Shown here: positions 16,779-25,493 of the stretch, piece by piece | How positions within the stretch are numbered: position 1 is the stretch's first letter | How the letters are laid out: every line of letters begins with the position of its first letter | Assembly: GCA_017469355.1 (NCBI GenBank) | Contig: JAFUGM010000046.1 | Location: forward strand, 1 to 64,000 | Length of the DNA stretch: 64,000 nucleotides | From: Solobacterium sp. | Lineage (GTDB): Bacteria; Bacillota_I; Bacilli_A; Erysipelotrichales; Erysipelotrichaceae | Direction: 5' to 3' | Translations under genes and position numbers: made by a program | Notes under the pieces: generated by a model | What the model was told of the DNA's origin: nothing | What the model saw: the letters and a program-made list of their open reading frames with translations, nothing else | The model's database searches: none

Positions 16779-17180
16779 ATGCGTCGGGTGATTACCTATG
16801 GAACCTATGATTTACTGCATTGGGGTCATATTCGTCTTTTAAAGCGGGCAAAGGAACTTGGGGATTATCTGATTGTCGGTCTTTCCACCGATGCCTTCAA
16901 TGAAGGAAAGGGGAAGTCTGCTTATCATCCCTATGAAGAACGGAAAGCCATGTTGGAATCAATCCGTTATGTAGACCTGGTTATTCCCGAAGAAAGCTGG
17001 GAACAGAAACGAAAAGATATTGTGACCTACCAGGCAGATGTCTTTGTGATGGGGGATGACTGGAAGGGATCATTCGATGATCTCTCTGATCTATGCGAAG
17101 TGATTTACCTGCCTCGTACCGATGGGATTTCCACAACCAAGATCAAAGATGATCTGGAACGGATCGGAAAACATTACTGA
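16779..17180 (+). CDS. tagD: Glycerol-3-phosphate cytidylyltransferase
   Basis: A 133-residue nucleotidyltransferase that makes CDP-glycerol from CTP and glycerol-3-phosphate, the glycerol donor for wall teichoic acids or related polymers. It shows the GTYDLLHWGHIRLLKRAKE start with the HxGH nucleotide-binding motif and the C-terminal RTDGISTTKI signature. The ATG at 16779 follows GGAGG and matches the family start; longer upstream frames are not conserved. Its stop overlaps the convergent tmcAL gene by 7 bp. No other tag genes lie nearby. Confidence 0.95.
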   Translation: MRRVITYGTYDLLHWGHIRLLKRAKELGDYLIVGLSTDAFNEGKGKSAYHPYEERKAMLESIRYVDLVIPEESWEQKRKDIVTYQADVFVMGDDWKGSFDDLSDLCEVIYLPRTDGISTTKIKDDLERIGKHY

Positions 17181-18286
17181 TTGATATAGACTGCGCCGCC
17201 GATTTCCCTTTGAAGGATGTCCCGGCGCAATTCATTTGGGAATATGGAGGTATATAACTGCAGAGCACGGAATTCAATCTCACGGAAGTGCCATGGGACT
17301 CTTGCGAACCGACTGGCAATTAAGGTGTCCTTACTGCGCATTTCATGAAGCCAATCCTTGCCCTTATTGTTAAAGGCAAGTACCTGAATGAACTCCGGCT
17401 CCCCGAGCCGTTTTACTTCTTCCTTGCGTAACTGCATCATTGCCTGAAGACAGGTTCTGCGAATCCGTGAGGCGGTATAGCGATAGTTAACCGTTCTGCG
17501 CAGGAACTCTTCATAGGTATCCGAGGCGGCTGCCTGTTCCCGGAGATGATTTTCAATACCTTCAGAAAACATCTGATAACTGGAAAGTGTACCGGGATCA
17601 CTTAATAAAAGATATGTACGCAGATAGGGGTAATAATCCTCCATCCATGGGATAAAGGCATCGTCGAAATCCATTGATGTATAGGAAGAAACATCCTGAT
17701 GCTGCTTGAGGGCAGTGCGTATCGCTAATGCGCTGCTGACTTCCTGCAGGGAATCATCACTGTAGTCACTGGTGCGCTGAATCAGCACCGGACGAATATC
17801 CGACCCGGCAATCTCCTTGAGGTAACTTACCGCAAGGATATCGTTGGGACGCATATCGGTCGTCAGGAGGCTGTAGGCCTTCGGGAAACTCATACCGGTG
17901 TCCATCGATACATGAAGGTGGTCCGGGTTGACCGGGGTATCAGCGATATCGAGCAGATTCTCGAGATTTCCGCATTCACTGCCGAATGCGATCGAATCGG
18001 CACCAGCCAGTTTCATAATAGAAACTGCCCCATGGGCGAATACAGATGCCGATTGGGTAGCGTAGACATAGGGGAGAAGCACTACAATATCGACACCATG
18101 TTGAACGGCTGTGACAGCCCGCGTGATTTTATCGGCGACTGCCGGCTCCCCACGCTGCACGAAATCCCCGGACATGACCGCCATGATTACATCACAGCCA
18201 GAGCGTTCTCTTGCCTGTTCAATATGATAGGCATGGCCAGTGTGAAACGGATTGTATTCCGCCGCAATACCGCACAGTTTCAACAT
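17174..18286 (-). CDS. tmcAL: tRNA(Met) cytidine acetate ligase (YlbM/TmcAL)
   Basis: The 370-residue protein begins MLKLCGIAAEYNPFHTGHAY, the HIGH-type nucleotidyltransferase motif of TmcAL. This enzyme acetylates C34 of elongator tRNA-Met using acetate and ATP. Other family landmarks are MSGDFVQRGEPA and FGSECG. The start at 18286 has a GGAGGAA SD. A longer open frame upstream (to 18568) is not conserved. It converges on tagD with a 7-bp 3' overlap and no terminator between. Confidence 0.93.
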   Translation of the reverse strand: MLKLCGIAAEYNPFHTGHAYHIEQARERSGCDVIMAVMSGDFVQRGEPAVADKITRAVTAVQHGVDIVVLLPYVYATQSASVFAHGAVSIMKLAGADSIAFGSECGNLENLLDIADTPVNPDHLHVSMDTGMSFPKAYSLLTTDMRPNDILAVSYLKEIAGSDIRPVLIQRTSDYSDDSLQEVSSALAIRTALKQHQDVSSYTSMDFDDAFIPWMEDYYPYLRTYLLLSDPGTLSSYQMFSEGIENHLREQAAASDTYEEFLRRTVNYRYTASRIRRTCLQAMMQLRKEEVKRLGEPEFIQVLAFNNKGKDWLHEMRSKDTLIASRFARVPWHFREIEFRALQLYTSIFPNELRRDILQREIGGAVYINQ

Positions 18287-18351
18287 ATTGTTCCTCCATT
18301 CCGCATTGCTATACAGTATATAATATTTACATAACAAGGAGACATAACATA

Positions 18352-19233
18352 ATGAGTGAGATTGCTTACAGCGTGTTTCGCCCTGCGAAGGAAGTAAAAG
18401 GGGCGGTTGCGATTGTTCATGGAATGGCAGAACACCGGAAACGGTACGTGGGTTTTGCGGAATATCTGGCAGGACGCGGCTATGGCGTTGTGACCTATGA
18501 TCTTCCAGGACATGGCGAAAGTACAGATGACACAAAAGGATATTTTGGCAAGGATGGGGTGAATACACTGATCGATAGTGTCAGTGGTGCGATTGAGCGG
18601 TCAAAGCAGGAATTCCCTGGCACAACAACCATTCTGATGGGACATTCCATGGGAACCATGGTTTCCCGCTGCTGGATTCAGAACCATGACGGAGAAATTG
18701 ATGCGTTGATTCTTTCCGGGGCACCAAACTGGCAATCGGCTGGAAAAATGGGAATTTCTTTAGGAAAGGTATTGCGTATCTTTAAGGGAGAAAAGGGGCT
18801 TTCTCCGCTTATGGATTCCATGGTTACCGGTAATTTCAATAAGACCATCAAGGACCCGGAAACACCGGTGGACTGGCTGTCTTATAATAAGGAGAACGTG
18901 AAGAAGTATATCGAAGATCCGGATTGCGGATTCGGGTTTACGATTCAGGGTTACATTGATGAATTGACGCTGATGGGACAGATGCATGATGTCGCAAGGT
19001 TCCGCGTTTCGAAACCTGCCTTACCGATACGGTTTATCGCTGGCGAAGAGGATCCCTGCATTGGCGGTGTCAATGGCCTGGAAGATTCTATTGGGACACT
19101 GAAGAAGGCTGGGTATACCGAAATCACGTCCCGCCTGTATCCGCATATGCGCCATGAGACATTGAATGAGACCGATCATCAGACGGTATTCAGCGATATC
19201 GCCGACTGGCTGGATGAGGTGACAGCTCAATAA
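18352..19233 (+). CDS. Alpha/beta hydrolase, monoacylglycerol-lipase-like
   Basis: The 293-residue protein has a serine-hydrolase fold with oxyanion-hole segment IVHGMAEH, nucleophile elbow GHSMG (Ser99), a likely acid in AGEEDPC and catalytic His in MRHETLNE. This fits the monoacylglycerol lipase/lysophospholipase group. It has no signal peptide, so is probably cytoplasmic; the substrate is not defined. The ATG at 18352 has AAGGAG. TATAAT at 18319-18324 lies in the short divergent region shared with tmcAL. Confidence 0.88.
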   Translation: MSEIAYSVFRPAKEVKGAVAIVHGMAEHRKRYVGFAEYLAGRGYGVVTYDLPGHGESTDDTKGYFGKDGVNTLIDSVSGAIERSKQEFPGTTTILMGHSMGTMVSRCWIQNHDGEIDALILSGAPNWQSAGKMGISLGKVLRIFKGEKGLSPLMDSMVTGNFNKTIKDPETPVDWLSYNKENVKKYIEDPDCGFGFTIQGYIDELTLMGQMHDVARFRVSKPALPIRFIAGEEDPCIGGVNGLEDSIGTLKKAGYTEITSRLYPHMRHETLNETDHQTVFSDIADWLDEVTAQ

Positions 19234-19238
19234 AACTG

Positions 19239-19266
19239 TTGATTTTGCATTTGCTTTTGTTATAAT
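19239..19266 (+). promoter_or_regulatory. Promoter of yceD-rpmF
   Basis: TTGATT (19239-19244), a 16-bp spacer and TATAAT (19261-19266), placed directly after the upstream stop codon. Confidence 0.75.
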
Positions 19267-19296
19267 GAAGTGCGCTGACGAATAAGGAGACCTGTT

Positions 19297-19800
19297 GTGA
19301 TTTGGACAAGATCCGAGTTGATCAAAACTCCACATGTGCATATTGATGAGGATGTGACGATCGATCCCGAGGTATTTGCGGGCAACACACGGATCAATTC
19401 CGTAAAGGATGTCCATATCGAGGGAAGCGGTTATCTGGAAGGCACAGACCGGTTCTATGCGGATATTAAGATCCGCGGAATCATGTTATGCCCCGACGCA
19501 ATCACCAACAGGGAAATCGAAGTTCCTCTGGAAACGGATACCCAGGAGTATTATTCCTTTGAGGAAAGCGACAGCAACGATGACTCCATCCGTGTCGTTA
19601 CGGAGGATGTGATCGATCTGCTTCCGGCAGTGATCGATGCGATCTGGCTGGAAGTTCCGCTTCAGGCAACCGAAGCGGAGGCGGAGGACTACCCCAGCGG
19701 AGAAGGCTGGCGGGTCATCAGCGAAGAGGAATATGAGAAGAGCCGGAAGGACACGATTGATCCGCGCCTGGCGAAGCTCAGAGAATTTAAAGAGGATTAG
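19297..19800 (+). CDS. yceD: YceD family protein (DUF177)
   Basis: A 167-residue acidic protein of the YceD/DUF177 family, recognised by the conserved middle region ([19 protein letters not shown]) and by its standard place directly upstream of rpmF. The family is linked to 23S rRNA/ribosome accumulation; the molecular role is not settled. The start codon is GTG at 19297, with AAGGAGA eight bases upstream; no ATG is available. The gap to rpmF is 13 bp, with an AGGAGGTG SD. Confidence 0.85.
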   Translation: MIWTRSELIKTPHVHIDEDVTIDPEVFAGNTRINSVKDVHIEGSGYLEGTDRFYADIKIRGIMLCPDAITNREIEVPLETDTQEYYSFEESDSNDDSIRVVTEDVIDLLPAVIDAIWLEVPLQATEAEAEDYPSGEGWRVISEEEYEKSRKDTIDPRLAKLREFKED

Positions 19801-19813
19801 GAGGTGTCAGGCA

Positions 19814-19984
19814 ATGGCAGTACAGCAGAGAAGAAATTCCAAGACCAGACGTGATAAGAGACGCACTCATTACAAGCTCGCGGCTCCGACACTCGTACGG
19901 TGCCCGGAATGCGGTGCCTTCAAGCAGCCGCATCATGCATGCCCGCAGTGCGGTTCCACCGGCAGTGCGAAAGCAAAAGCCTAA
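19814..19984 (+). CDS. rpmF: 50S ribosomal protein L32
   Basis: A 56-residue basic protein starting [20 protein letters not shown]. It has the zinc-ribbon version of L32, with CPECG and CPQCG supplying four cysteines (C+ paralogue). It is co-transcribed with yceD from the promoter at 19239-19266 and ends before a strong terminator. Confidence 0.97.
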   Translation: MAVQQRRNSKTRRDKRRTHYKLAAPTLVRCPECGAFKQPHHACPQCGSTGSAKAKA

Positions 19985-20005
19985 ACCCGTATCTTCGGTT
20001 GATTC

Positions 20006-20034
20006 AGGACTTCTGAAAATGGAGTCCTTTTTTT
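20006..20034 (+). terminator. Terminator after rpmF
   Basis: AGGACTTC (20006-20013) pairs with GGAGTCCT (20021-20028), followed by seven T's. Confidence 0.85.
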
Positions 20035-20084
20035 ACGCTTTGAAATGATTGGTACACCATGTAAACCCGCATGAAATGTGGACT

Positions 20085-20124
20085 TGAAGGAATTCTGGTT
20101 TTTGAAAAATTCCTTCATTTTTTT
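20085..20124 (+). terminator. Second, tandem terminator before the dcw cluster
   Basis: TGAAGGAATT (20085-20094) pairs perfectly with AATTCCTTCA (20108-20117), then seven T's. No gene lies between it and the first terminator. Confidence 0.85.
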
Positions 20125-20125
20125 A

Positions 20126-20153
20126 TTGCAATCGATGGTCCATGTGGTATTCT
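20126..20153 (+). promoter_or_regulatory. Promoter of the dcw cluster (mraZ)
   Basis: TTGCAA (20126-20131), a 16-bp spacer and TATTCT (20148-20153). It starts immediately after the tandem terminator; predicted transcription start is near 20160. Confidence 0.55.
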
Positions 20154-20161
20154 TGTGATAG

Positions 20162-20191
20162 AAAGTGCCACAAAGTGGGTGAAAGTGGAGG
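20162..20191 (+). promoter_or_regulatory. MraZ operator: three AAAGTG repeats
   Basis: AAAGTG occurs at 20162, 20172 and 20182, in exact 10-bp register, with a degenerate fourth unit (AAAACG) at 20192. In Mycoplasma, MraZ binds direct repeats of AAAGTG with 4-nt spacers ahead of its own operon. The layout here matches, implying autoregulation of the dcw operon. Confidence 0.8.
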
Positions 20192-20200
20192 AAAACGGAC

Positions 20201-20632
20201 ATGTTCATGGGGGAATACAGGCACAGCCTGGACTCAAAAAACCGATTGATCATTCCGTCCCGCTTTCGGGAAGAACTTGGAAGCACTTTTGTGATTACGC
20301 GATATCTTGACGGCTGTCTGACGATCTACACCGAAGACCAGTGGAAGGCAATCAATGAGAAACTTCGTGCAATTCCTCTGACAAACAAGGCTGGCCGCCA
20401 GTTCTCACGTATTTTTCTTTCTATGGCAGTGGAATGTGAGCCGGACAGTCAGGGACGGGTACAGCTTCCTTCCTCACTGATCAAAGCCGCAGAGATCGTA
20501 AAGACCTGTGTCGTAATCGGAACCGGTGACCATGTGGAAATCTGGTCCGAGGAACGCTGGGATGCGTACAGTGCCGTGATGGATGACTCCTTCGAGGATG
20601 CGGCAGAAACACTGACGGAGTTCTTACGCTGA
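20201..20632 (+). CDS. mraZ: Transcriptional regulator MraZ
   Basis: A 143-residue protein with two AbrB-like MraZ domains, each with the DSKNRLIIPSRFR- or DSQGRVQLPSSL-type signature (about 12-25 and 87-100). MraZ forms ring oligomers and binds AAAGTG-type repeats, which lie directly upstream. It is the first gene of the division and wall cluster; its stop overlaps rsmH (TGATG). GGAGG precedes the start. Confidence 0.97.
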   Translation: MFMGEYRHSLDSKNRLIIPSRFREELGSTFVITRYLDGCLTIYTEDQWKAINEKLRAIPLTNKAGRQFSRIFLSMAVECEPDSQGRVQLPSSLIKAAEIVKTCVVIGTGDHVEIWSEERWDAYSAVMDDSFEDAAETLTEFLR

Positions 20633-21576
20633 TGGAACACTTCAGCGTACTGAAGGAAGAAAGTGTCAGCCTGCTTTCGGAAGTCAACGGAACCATCTAT
20701 GTGGATGGAACCCTGGGCCGGGGAGGACATGCGGGAGAACTGCTGAAGCGGATTCCCGATTGTCATCTCTACGCCTTCGACAAGGATGCGACTGCACTCA
20801 GAGAATCGATGGAACATCTTGCGCCATATCGTGAGCGCATCACGCTGTTCCATGAAGACTTCCGGAAGATGAAGGAATGCCTTCAGGAGTCTGGTATCAA
20901 CCGGGTCGATGGGATCCTGTTGGATCTGGGTGTATCAAGCCCTCAGTTTGATGACCCGGAGCGAGGCTTCTCCTATCGCTTTGACACCCGCCTTGATATG
21001 CGGATGGATCAAAGCCAGAGCTTAAGCGCTTATGAGGTTGTGAATGAATACAGCTTTCAGCAGCTGGAATCCATTCTTCGCCGCTATGGGGAAGAACCCC
21101 GCGCCAGGGCGATTGCCAGGGCAATTGAAAAAGCACGGCTGAATCAGCCGATTGAAACAACCGGACAGCTGAGCGATGTGATTCGCTCCGCACTCCCGGA
21201 GTCGGTGCTGCGAAAGAAAGGGCATCCCGCCAAACAGGCCTTCCAGGCGATCCGGATTGAGGTCAACCATGAACTGGACGCATTACAGGAAGGGCTGGAA
21301 CAGGCATGTTCGCTTCTGAAGGTTGGCGGACGATGTGCTGTAATTACCTTCCATTCACTGGAAGATCGTATGGTGAAAAACTTCTTCAAACAGAAATCCT
21401 CTGCTCCATTTGCGGATCCGAAGCTCCCGCTGAAAGAGTCGCAGATGGAGCAGGCCTCCTTCTCGTTAGTGACGAAACATCCGATTACGGCGAATGAGGA
21501 AGAATTGGAAACCAACCGACGCTCCCACAGCGCCAAGCTGCGGGTTATAGAACGAGTGAAAGACGACGGGGATTGA
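20632..21576 (+). CDS. rsmH: 16S rRNA m4C1402 methyltransferase
   Basis: The 314-residue RsmH/MraW N4-methylates C1402 in the 16S rRNA P site. It carries the SAM-binding motif YVDGTLGRGGHAGELL (about 22-37), the DGILLDLGVSSPQFD signature and the C-terminal ITFHSLEDRMVKNFFK motif. It sits in its standard place behind mraZ, overlapping its stop codon. Confidence 0.97.
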   Translation: MEHFSVLKEESVSLLSEVNGTIYVDGTLGRGGHAGELLKRIPDCHLYAFDKDATALRESMEHLAPYRERITLFHEDFRKMKECLQESGINRVDGILLDLGVSSPQFDDPERGFSYRFDTRLDMRMDQSQSLSAYEVVNEYSFQQLESILRRYGEEPRARAIARAIEKARLNQPIETTGQLSDVIRSALPESVLRKKGHPAKQAFQAIRIEVNHELDALQEGLEQACSLLKVGGRCAVITFHSLEDRMVKNFFKQKSSAPFADPKLPLKESQMEQASFSLVTKHPITANEEELETNRRSHSAKLRVIERVKDDGD

Positions 21577-21578
21577 TT

Positions 21579-21890
21579 ATGGCAAGAACAAACGCAAAAC
21601 GGAAAAAGAAGCGGCTCAGAACCAATATCGCGGTAGGCGTGCTTTTCATCATCTCCTGTCTGGCTTTTCTGACCTCGACATTATTTCTTCGTACCTATAA
21701 CAACTCCCTGAGCTCACATAAGCAGGAGCTGGAAGCGAAAATCACCGAACTGCAGATCGCAAATGATGCGGTTGCGGTAGAAGTGAATACACTGAATAAC
21801 CGGGAACGGGTAAACTCGATTGCGGCAGATAAAGGATTGAGTCTTGAGCAGAATAATATTATAACCATTACGAAGACCGACGGAGATTGA
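21579..21890 (+). CDS. ftsL: Cell-division protein FtsL
   Basis: A 103-residue bitopic protein with a basic cytoplasmic start (RKKKRLR), one transmembrane helix (about 18-38) and a coiled-coil extracellular part rich in Leu heptads, as in FtsL, which forms the FtsQLB division complex. Assignment rests on topology and position between rsmH and the division PBP, since FtsL sequence is poorly conserved. The ATG at 21579 is used; a TTG at 21573 is less likely. Confidence 0.85.
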   Translation: MARTNAKRKKKRLRTNIAVGVLFIISCLAFLTSTLFLRTYNNSLSSHKQELEAKITELQIANDAVAVEVNTLNNRERVNSIAADKGLSLEQNNIITITKTDGD

Positions 21891-21892
21891 GA

Positions 21893-24085
21893 ATGAACAA
21901 CCGTGGAAATCGTGCGGTAATATTGATCTTCATAACAGCATTAGCGGTCATGGGTCTGTTGGCTGCTAATGTTTTTTACGTTACGATTTTCCGTACCCAT
22001 CTTCGTTCTGGAACCGATCTTTCTGCTTATGCGGATTCCGCCAATACCATCAAGGAAACGGAAAAGGCCCTGCGGGGAAATATTTACGCAAGAGATGGAA
22101 CGATTATTGCGGAAGATAACCGTACCTACAATATCATCTGTGTCCTGGATGAAAACCGCCTTGCGGTAGAAGGGCAGATTGCCTATGTACAGGACAAGGA
22201 GCGCACCGCAACGGAGCTGGCCCGTATTCTCCGTACCAGCAAGGAAACCCTGTTAGGTTATCTCAATCAGGATGTCTATCAGACGGAACTTGGCCTTGCG
22301 GGGAGAAATCTTTCGGAGTCCACCCGAAACGAAATCATTGCGCTGGGACTTCCTGGAATTGAGTTCACCGACAGTATCCAGCGGGTGTACCCGCTTGGAA
22401 CGTTCGCGTCAAATCTGATCGGCTTTGCGCAGTCGGATGAAACCGGATCGACAATCGGACGGATGGGAACCGAACTGTATCTGGATACCTATCTCAGGGG
22501 AGAGGATGGATATCGGATTTATCAGGCCGATAAAAACGGATATATTCTTCCCGGCATGAAGTCGGAAACCAAGAGTGCCCGCAACGGAAACAATATTTAT
22601 ACCACACTGGTTCCCGAGATTCAGGAAGCGCTGGAAGAAACGTTCTTAATGACCGAACAGAACTTTCATGCGGATCGAATCTGGGGCGCGGTCATGGAAA
22701 TTGAAACCGGCAAACTGCTTGCCTGGGGACAGTATCCCGGCTTTGACCCGAATACGCTGGAAATCACCGATTATAACAACTATGGCGCTCAGCTTCCTTA
22801 TGAACCGGGTTCAACTCTGAAATCTGTCACGTGGGCGGCGGCGATCAACGAAGGCGTTTATGATGGCGAAGAACTCGTCGACTCCAATATTTACTATTAC
22901 AACTGGGATGAAGACCGCAATCCGCATCGGGCGGAGTACGGAAGCGAACATCCGATCACCAACGCATCGAATAACCGTTTTGGCATGATCGACTATGACC
23001 ATGGACTGATGTATTCCTCCAACGTTGTAGCTGCGACGATTCAGACCGAATTGCTGGGATCCAATAAGAATCTGGAATACCTGAAGGCATTTGGCTTTTT
23101 CTCTTCCGTTAAAACCGACGGTATGCCGGAAGAAACCGGGTATCTGAACTTCACCTGGCCAGCCGATAAGATTGCTATTTCCTATGGTCAGGGTTCTACG
23201 GTAACAATGTTACAGATGCTGCAGGCATATTCCGCAATCTTCGGAAACGGCACAATGGTTCGCCCGTATTATGTGGAATCCATCCGGGATGGCTATGACA
23301 ATAACCATATTCTCTATCAGGCAGAAGTGCGGGAAACAGGGAATCCAATTACCGAAGCCACCGCAAGGCAGGTACAGGAAATCCTTTATCGCACCGTGAA
23401 CAGTGATGATGGTACCGCCAAGTACTATCGAATTCCTGAATGCGATATCATCGGTAAAACCGGAACGACCCAGGTAGCACATAACGGAACCTATATGACC
23501 GGCTATACCATCGCATCCTTTATGAGCGCGATGCCGGCGGATGACCCCAAGGTCATGGTGTATTACTGCTTTGAAGCCCCTTATAACCCCAATGCCCATG
23601 TCAATACGGCGCCGGTACAGAACCTGCTCCGTAAGACCGCGATGAAGCTTGGCTATGCCAATGTGGCAGGGGAAGAGGTCGAAGAAGAACCGCTGGAAGA
23701 ACTGGATGAGTTTGCGGAAGATCCTTCAATTGTACGGACGGCAGGGGAAATGCCGAATCTTTTGAACCATACACTGAACTATGCCGGGCAGAAACTGGCT
23801 GGCTTAAATGGAGAAGTACTTGTCTTAGGCGGGGGAAATACCATTATCGCCCAGTATCCTTCGCAGGGTGTGGAAGTCAATGGTGAAAAGATATTCCTTG
23901 TGACGGATACCAACTCTTTCATCATGCCTGATATGACCGGGTGGACAAGAAAGGATGTCTCTGCCCTGTGGCAGGTGACGCAGTTTGGCTTCCGCCTTCA
24001 TGGGGAAGGTCTGGTCGTATCACAGAATATCGATCCAGGTACCCTGATCAGTAAGGGAACAGAGATCGAAGTTGAGTTTGAATAA
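21893..24085 (+). CDS. Division-type class B penicillin-binding protein with PASTA domain
   Basis: A 730-residue FtsI/PBP2-type transpeptidase: N-terminal membrane anchor (about 9-31), PBP dimerisation domain (~60-220), and transpeptidase domain with catalytic Ser307 in STLK, SSN (375-377) and KTGTT (522-526). At least one PASTA-like domain ends the protein (~665-730, opening MPDMTGWTRKDV). It cross-links septal peptidoglycan outside the membrane. The position after ftsL supports a division role (ftsI/pbpB/spoVD class). The ATG at 21893 was chosen; an upstream TTG is in frame. Confidence 0.93.
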   Translation: MNNRGNRAVILIFITALAVMGLLAANVFYVTIFRTHLRSGTDLSAYADSANTIKETEKALRGNIYARDGTIIAEDNRTYNIICVLDENRLAVEGQIAYVQDKERTATELARILRTSKETLLGYLNQDVYQTELGLAGRNLSESTRNEIIALGLPGIEFTDSIQRVYPLGTFASNLIGFAQSDETGSTIGRMGTELYLDTYLRGEDGYRIYQADKNGYILPGMKSETKSARNGNNIYTTLVPEIQEALEETFLMTEQNFHADRIWGAVMEIETGKLLAWGQYPGFDPNTLEITDYNNYGAQLPYEPGSTLKSVTWAAAINEGVYDGEELVDSNIYYYNWDEDRNPHRAEYGSEHPITNASNNRFGMIDYDHGLMYSSNVVAATIQTELLGSNKNLEYLKAFGFFSSVKTDGMPEETGYLNFTWPADKIAISYGQGSTVTMLQMLQAYSAIFGNGTMVRPYYVESIRDGYDNNHILYQAEVRETGNPITEATARQVQEILYRTVNSDDGTAKYYRIPECDIIGKTGTTQVAHNGTYMTGYTIASFMSAMPADDPKVMVYYCFEAPYNPNAHVNTAPVQNLLRKTAMKLGYANVAGEEVEEEPLEELDEFAEDPSIVRTAGEMPNLLNHTLNYAGQKLAGLNGEVLVLGGGNTIIAQYPSQGVEVNGEKIFLVTDTNSFIMPDMTGWTRKDVSALWQVTQFGFRLHGEGLVVSQNIDPGTLISKGTEIEVEFE

Positions 24086-24126
24086 TCCGGTAGTATAGAA
24101 TTATTAAGAATTTCAGGGGAACCATT

Positions 24127-25110
24127 ATGGTAATAAACTGCGTGCTTTCATTCGTGATTTCGCTTGTGGCGGTATGGGTATTCATGCCGTCATTAATCGC
24201 ATATCTTAAGAAACTGTCATTTCAGCAGACCGTCAGTGAATACAGTCTGGAAGAATATAAGGAAAAGGGGAAGACACCGATCATGGGCGGAATTCTCTTT
24301 ATTGTTGTTCCGCTGCTTGTCACTACTGTGTCTCAGCTGATCTATGGGTTCAGTAAGAACGCTTTGATCCTGCAGATTACCTTTGCCGGATATGGACTTA
24401 TCGGTTTCATTGATGACTGGCTGATTGCAGTGCGTCATGACAATGACGGACTGGTGCCGAAAAAGAAGATGCTGTTACAGATTCTATTAGCACTCCTTAT
24501 CTTTTTCATCTATCGCATGGATGGGGGAGAATTGACCCTTCGGATTCCCTTTGCCCATACCGCACTGCACCTTGGACCGTTTTATCTCATTCTGATTCTG
24601 CTGATGTTTTCCGGCAGCTCCAACGCCGTCAATCTTACCGATGGAATGGATGGCCTTGCGGCAGGATGCTGTGTCACAAGCTTTGCGGTATTCCTGATTC
24701 TTGCCTGGATCTCGCAGGAAGCGGTCATGATCACGTTCTATAGCGCATTATTAGGGGCATTAGTCGGTTATCTTCATTATAATGTCAAACCTGCGAAGGT
24801 CTTTATGGGAGATACCGGCTCGCTTGCCTTAGGGGGAGCGCTTGCGGCATCTTCTCTTGTGCTGAAGCAGGAACTGGCGCTCATCATCATCGGTGGTGTT
24901 TATGTGTTGGATACGCTCAGCTGTATGATTCAGATCGGCTCAGTGAAGCTGCGTCATAAACGGGTATTCCCGTATACACCGATTCATTATTCCTTCGTCT
25001 TATCCAAGCAGAAGGGCGGCCTTGGATTAGGTGAGGTTCAGACGGTTCATATCATCTGGATTGCATCCCTGGTCTTTGCGGTTATCGGTCTCTTTATTGC
25101 CCTGCACTGA
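24127..25110 (+). CDS. mraY: Phospho-MurNAc-pentapeptide transferase
   Basis: A 327-residue polytopic membrane enzyme that transfers phospho-MurNAc-pentapeptide to undecaprenyl phosphate, making lipid I. The hallmarks are present: GFIDDW, NLTDGMDGLAAG, VFMGDTGSLALGGAL and the C-terminal HYSFVL. The gene follows the division PBP as in a standard dcw cluster, but murD/ftsW/murG do not follow; comN and secDF do. Confidence 0.97.
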   Translation: MVINCVLSFVISLVAVWVFMPSLIAYLKKLSFQQTVSEYSLEEYKEKGKTPIMGGILFIVVPLLVTTVSQLIYGFSKNALILQITFAGYGLIGFIDDWLIAVRHDNDGLVPKKKMLLQILLALLIFFIYRMDGGELTLRIPFAHTALHLGPFYLILILLMFSGSSNAVNLTDGMDGLAAGCCVTSFAVFLILAWISQEAVMITFYSALLGALVGYLHYNVKPAKVFMGDTGSLALGGALAASSLVLKQELALIIIGGVYVLDTLSCMIQIGSVKLRHKRVFPYTPIHYSFVLSKQKGGLGLGEVQTVHIIWIASLVFAVIGLFIALH

Positions 25111-25203
25111 AACCTGTTTCCCTGGCAAATTGATGAAATTCCGGTTTCTCCAACGAGGAATTTGGTATATCATATTAATTTGCACGAGGAGACAGTTTTT
25201 TTC

Positions 25204-25491
25204 ATGAAGGCCGAGCAGTTTGACATTGACAACACGCAGGTTCAGATGATCATGGTCATCAAACTGCAGCAGCTGAAACGGGAATATCTGAATTCTCTGA
25301 CGTATCAAAGCCTGGAAACCTATCTTGCGGAGGAACTCTTCCGCAAGCATCCGCCCAGAAGTCTTCATGAGGCGGCGGCCGAGATCATCGCAGTCAATGC
25401 GGATGATCTGGTAAAGTTTCTTGCGAGGAAGGCTCTGGAAGACGGAAAACGGCAGAGCCTGTCAGATTTCTTAGACGTTATTGGAGGATAG
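25204..25491 (+). CDS. ComN-like post-transcriptional regulator
   Basis: A 95-residue helical protein directly upstream of secDF, the position of comN (yrzD) in Bacillus subtilis, where ComN affects comE mRNA localisation. Length, the YxSLETYLAEELF segment and the repeated acidic/Leu helices suit that family, but similarity by eye is limited and the call depends on synteny. The ATG at 25204 has GAGGAGA 11 bases upstream. The gap to secDF is 2 bp, so they are translationally linked. Confidence 0.6.
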   Translation: MKAEQFDIDNTQVQMIMVIKLQQLKREYLNSLTYQSLETYLAEELFRKHPPRSLHEAAAEIIAVNADDLVKFLARKALEDGKRQSLSDFLDVIGG

Positions 25492-25493
25492 TT

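Noticed and set aside
18287-18568. N-terminal extension of tmcAL to 18568
   Set aside because: The extra 94 residues overlap the divergent lipase gene and its promoter and match no family. The ATG at 18286 has GGAGGAA.
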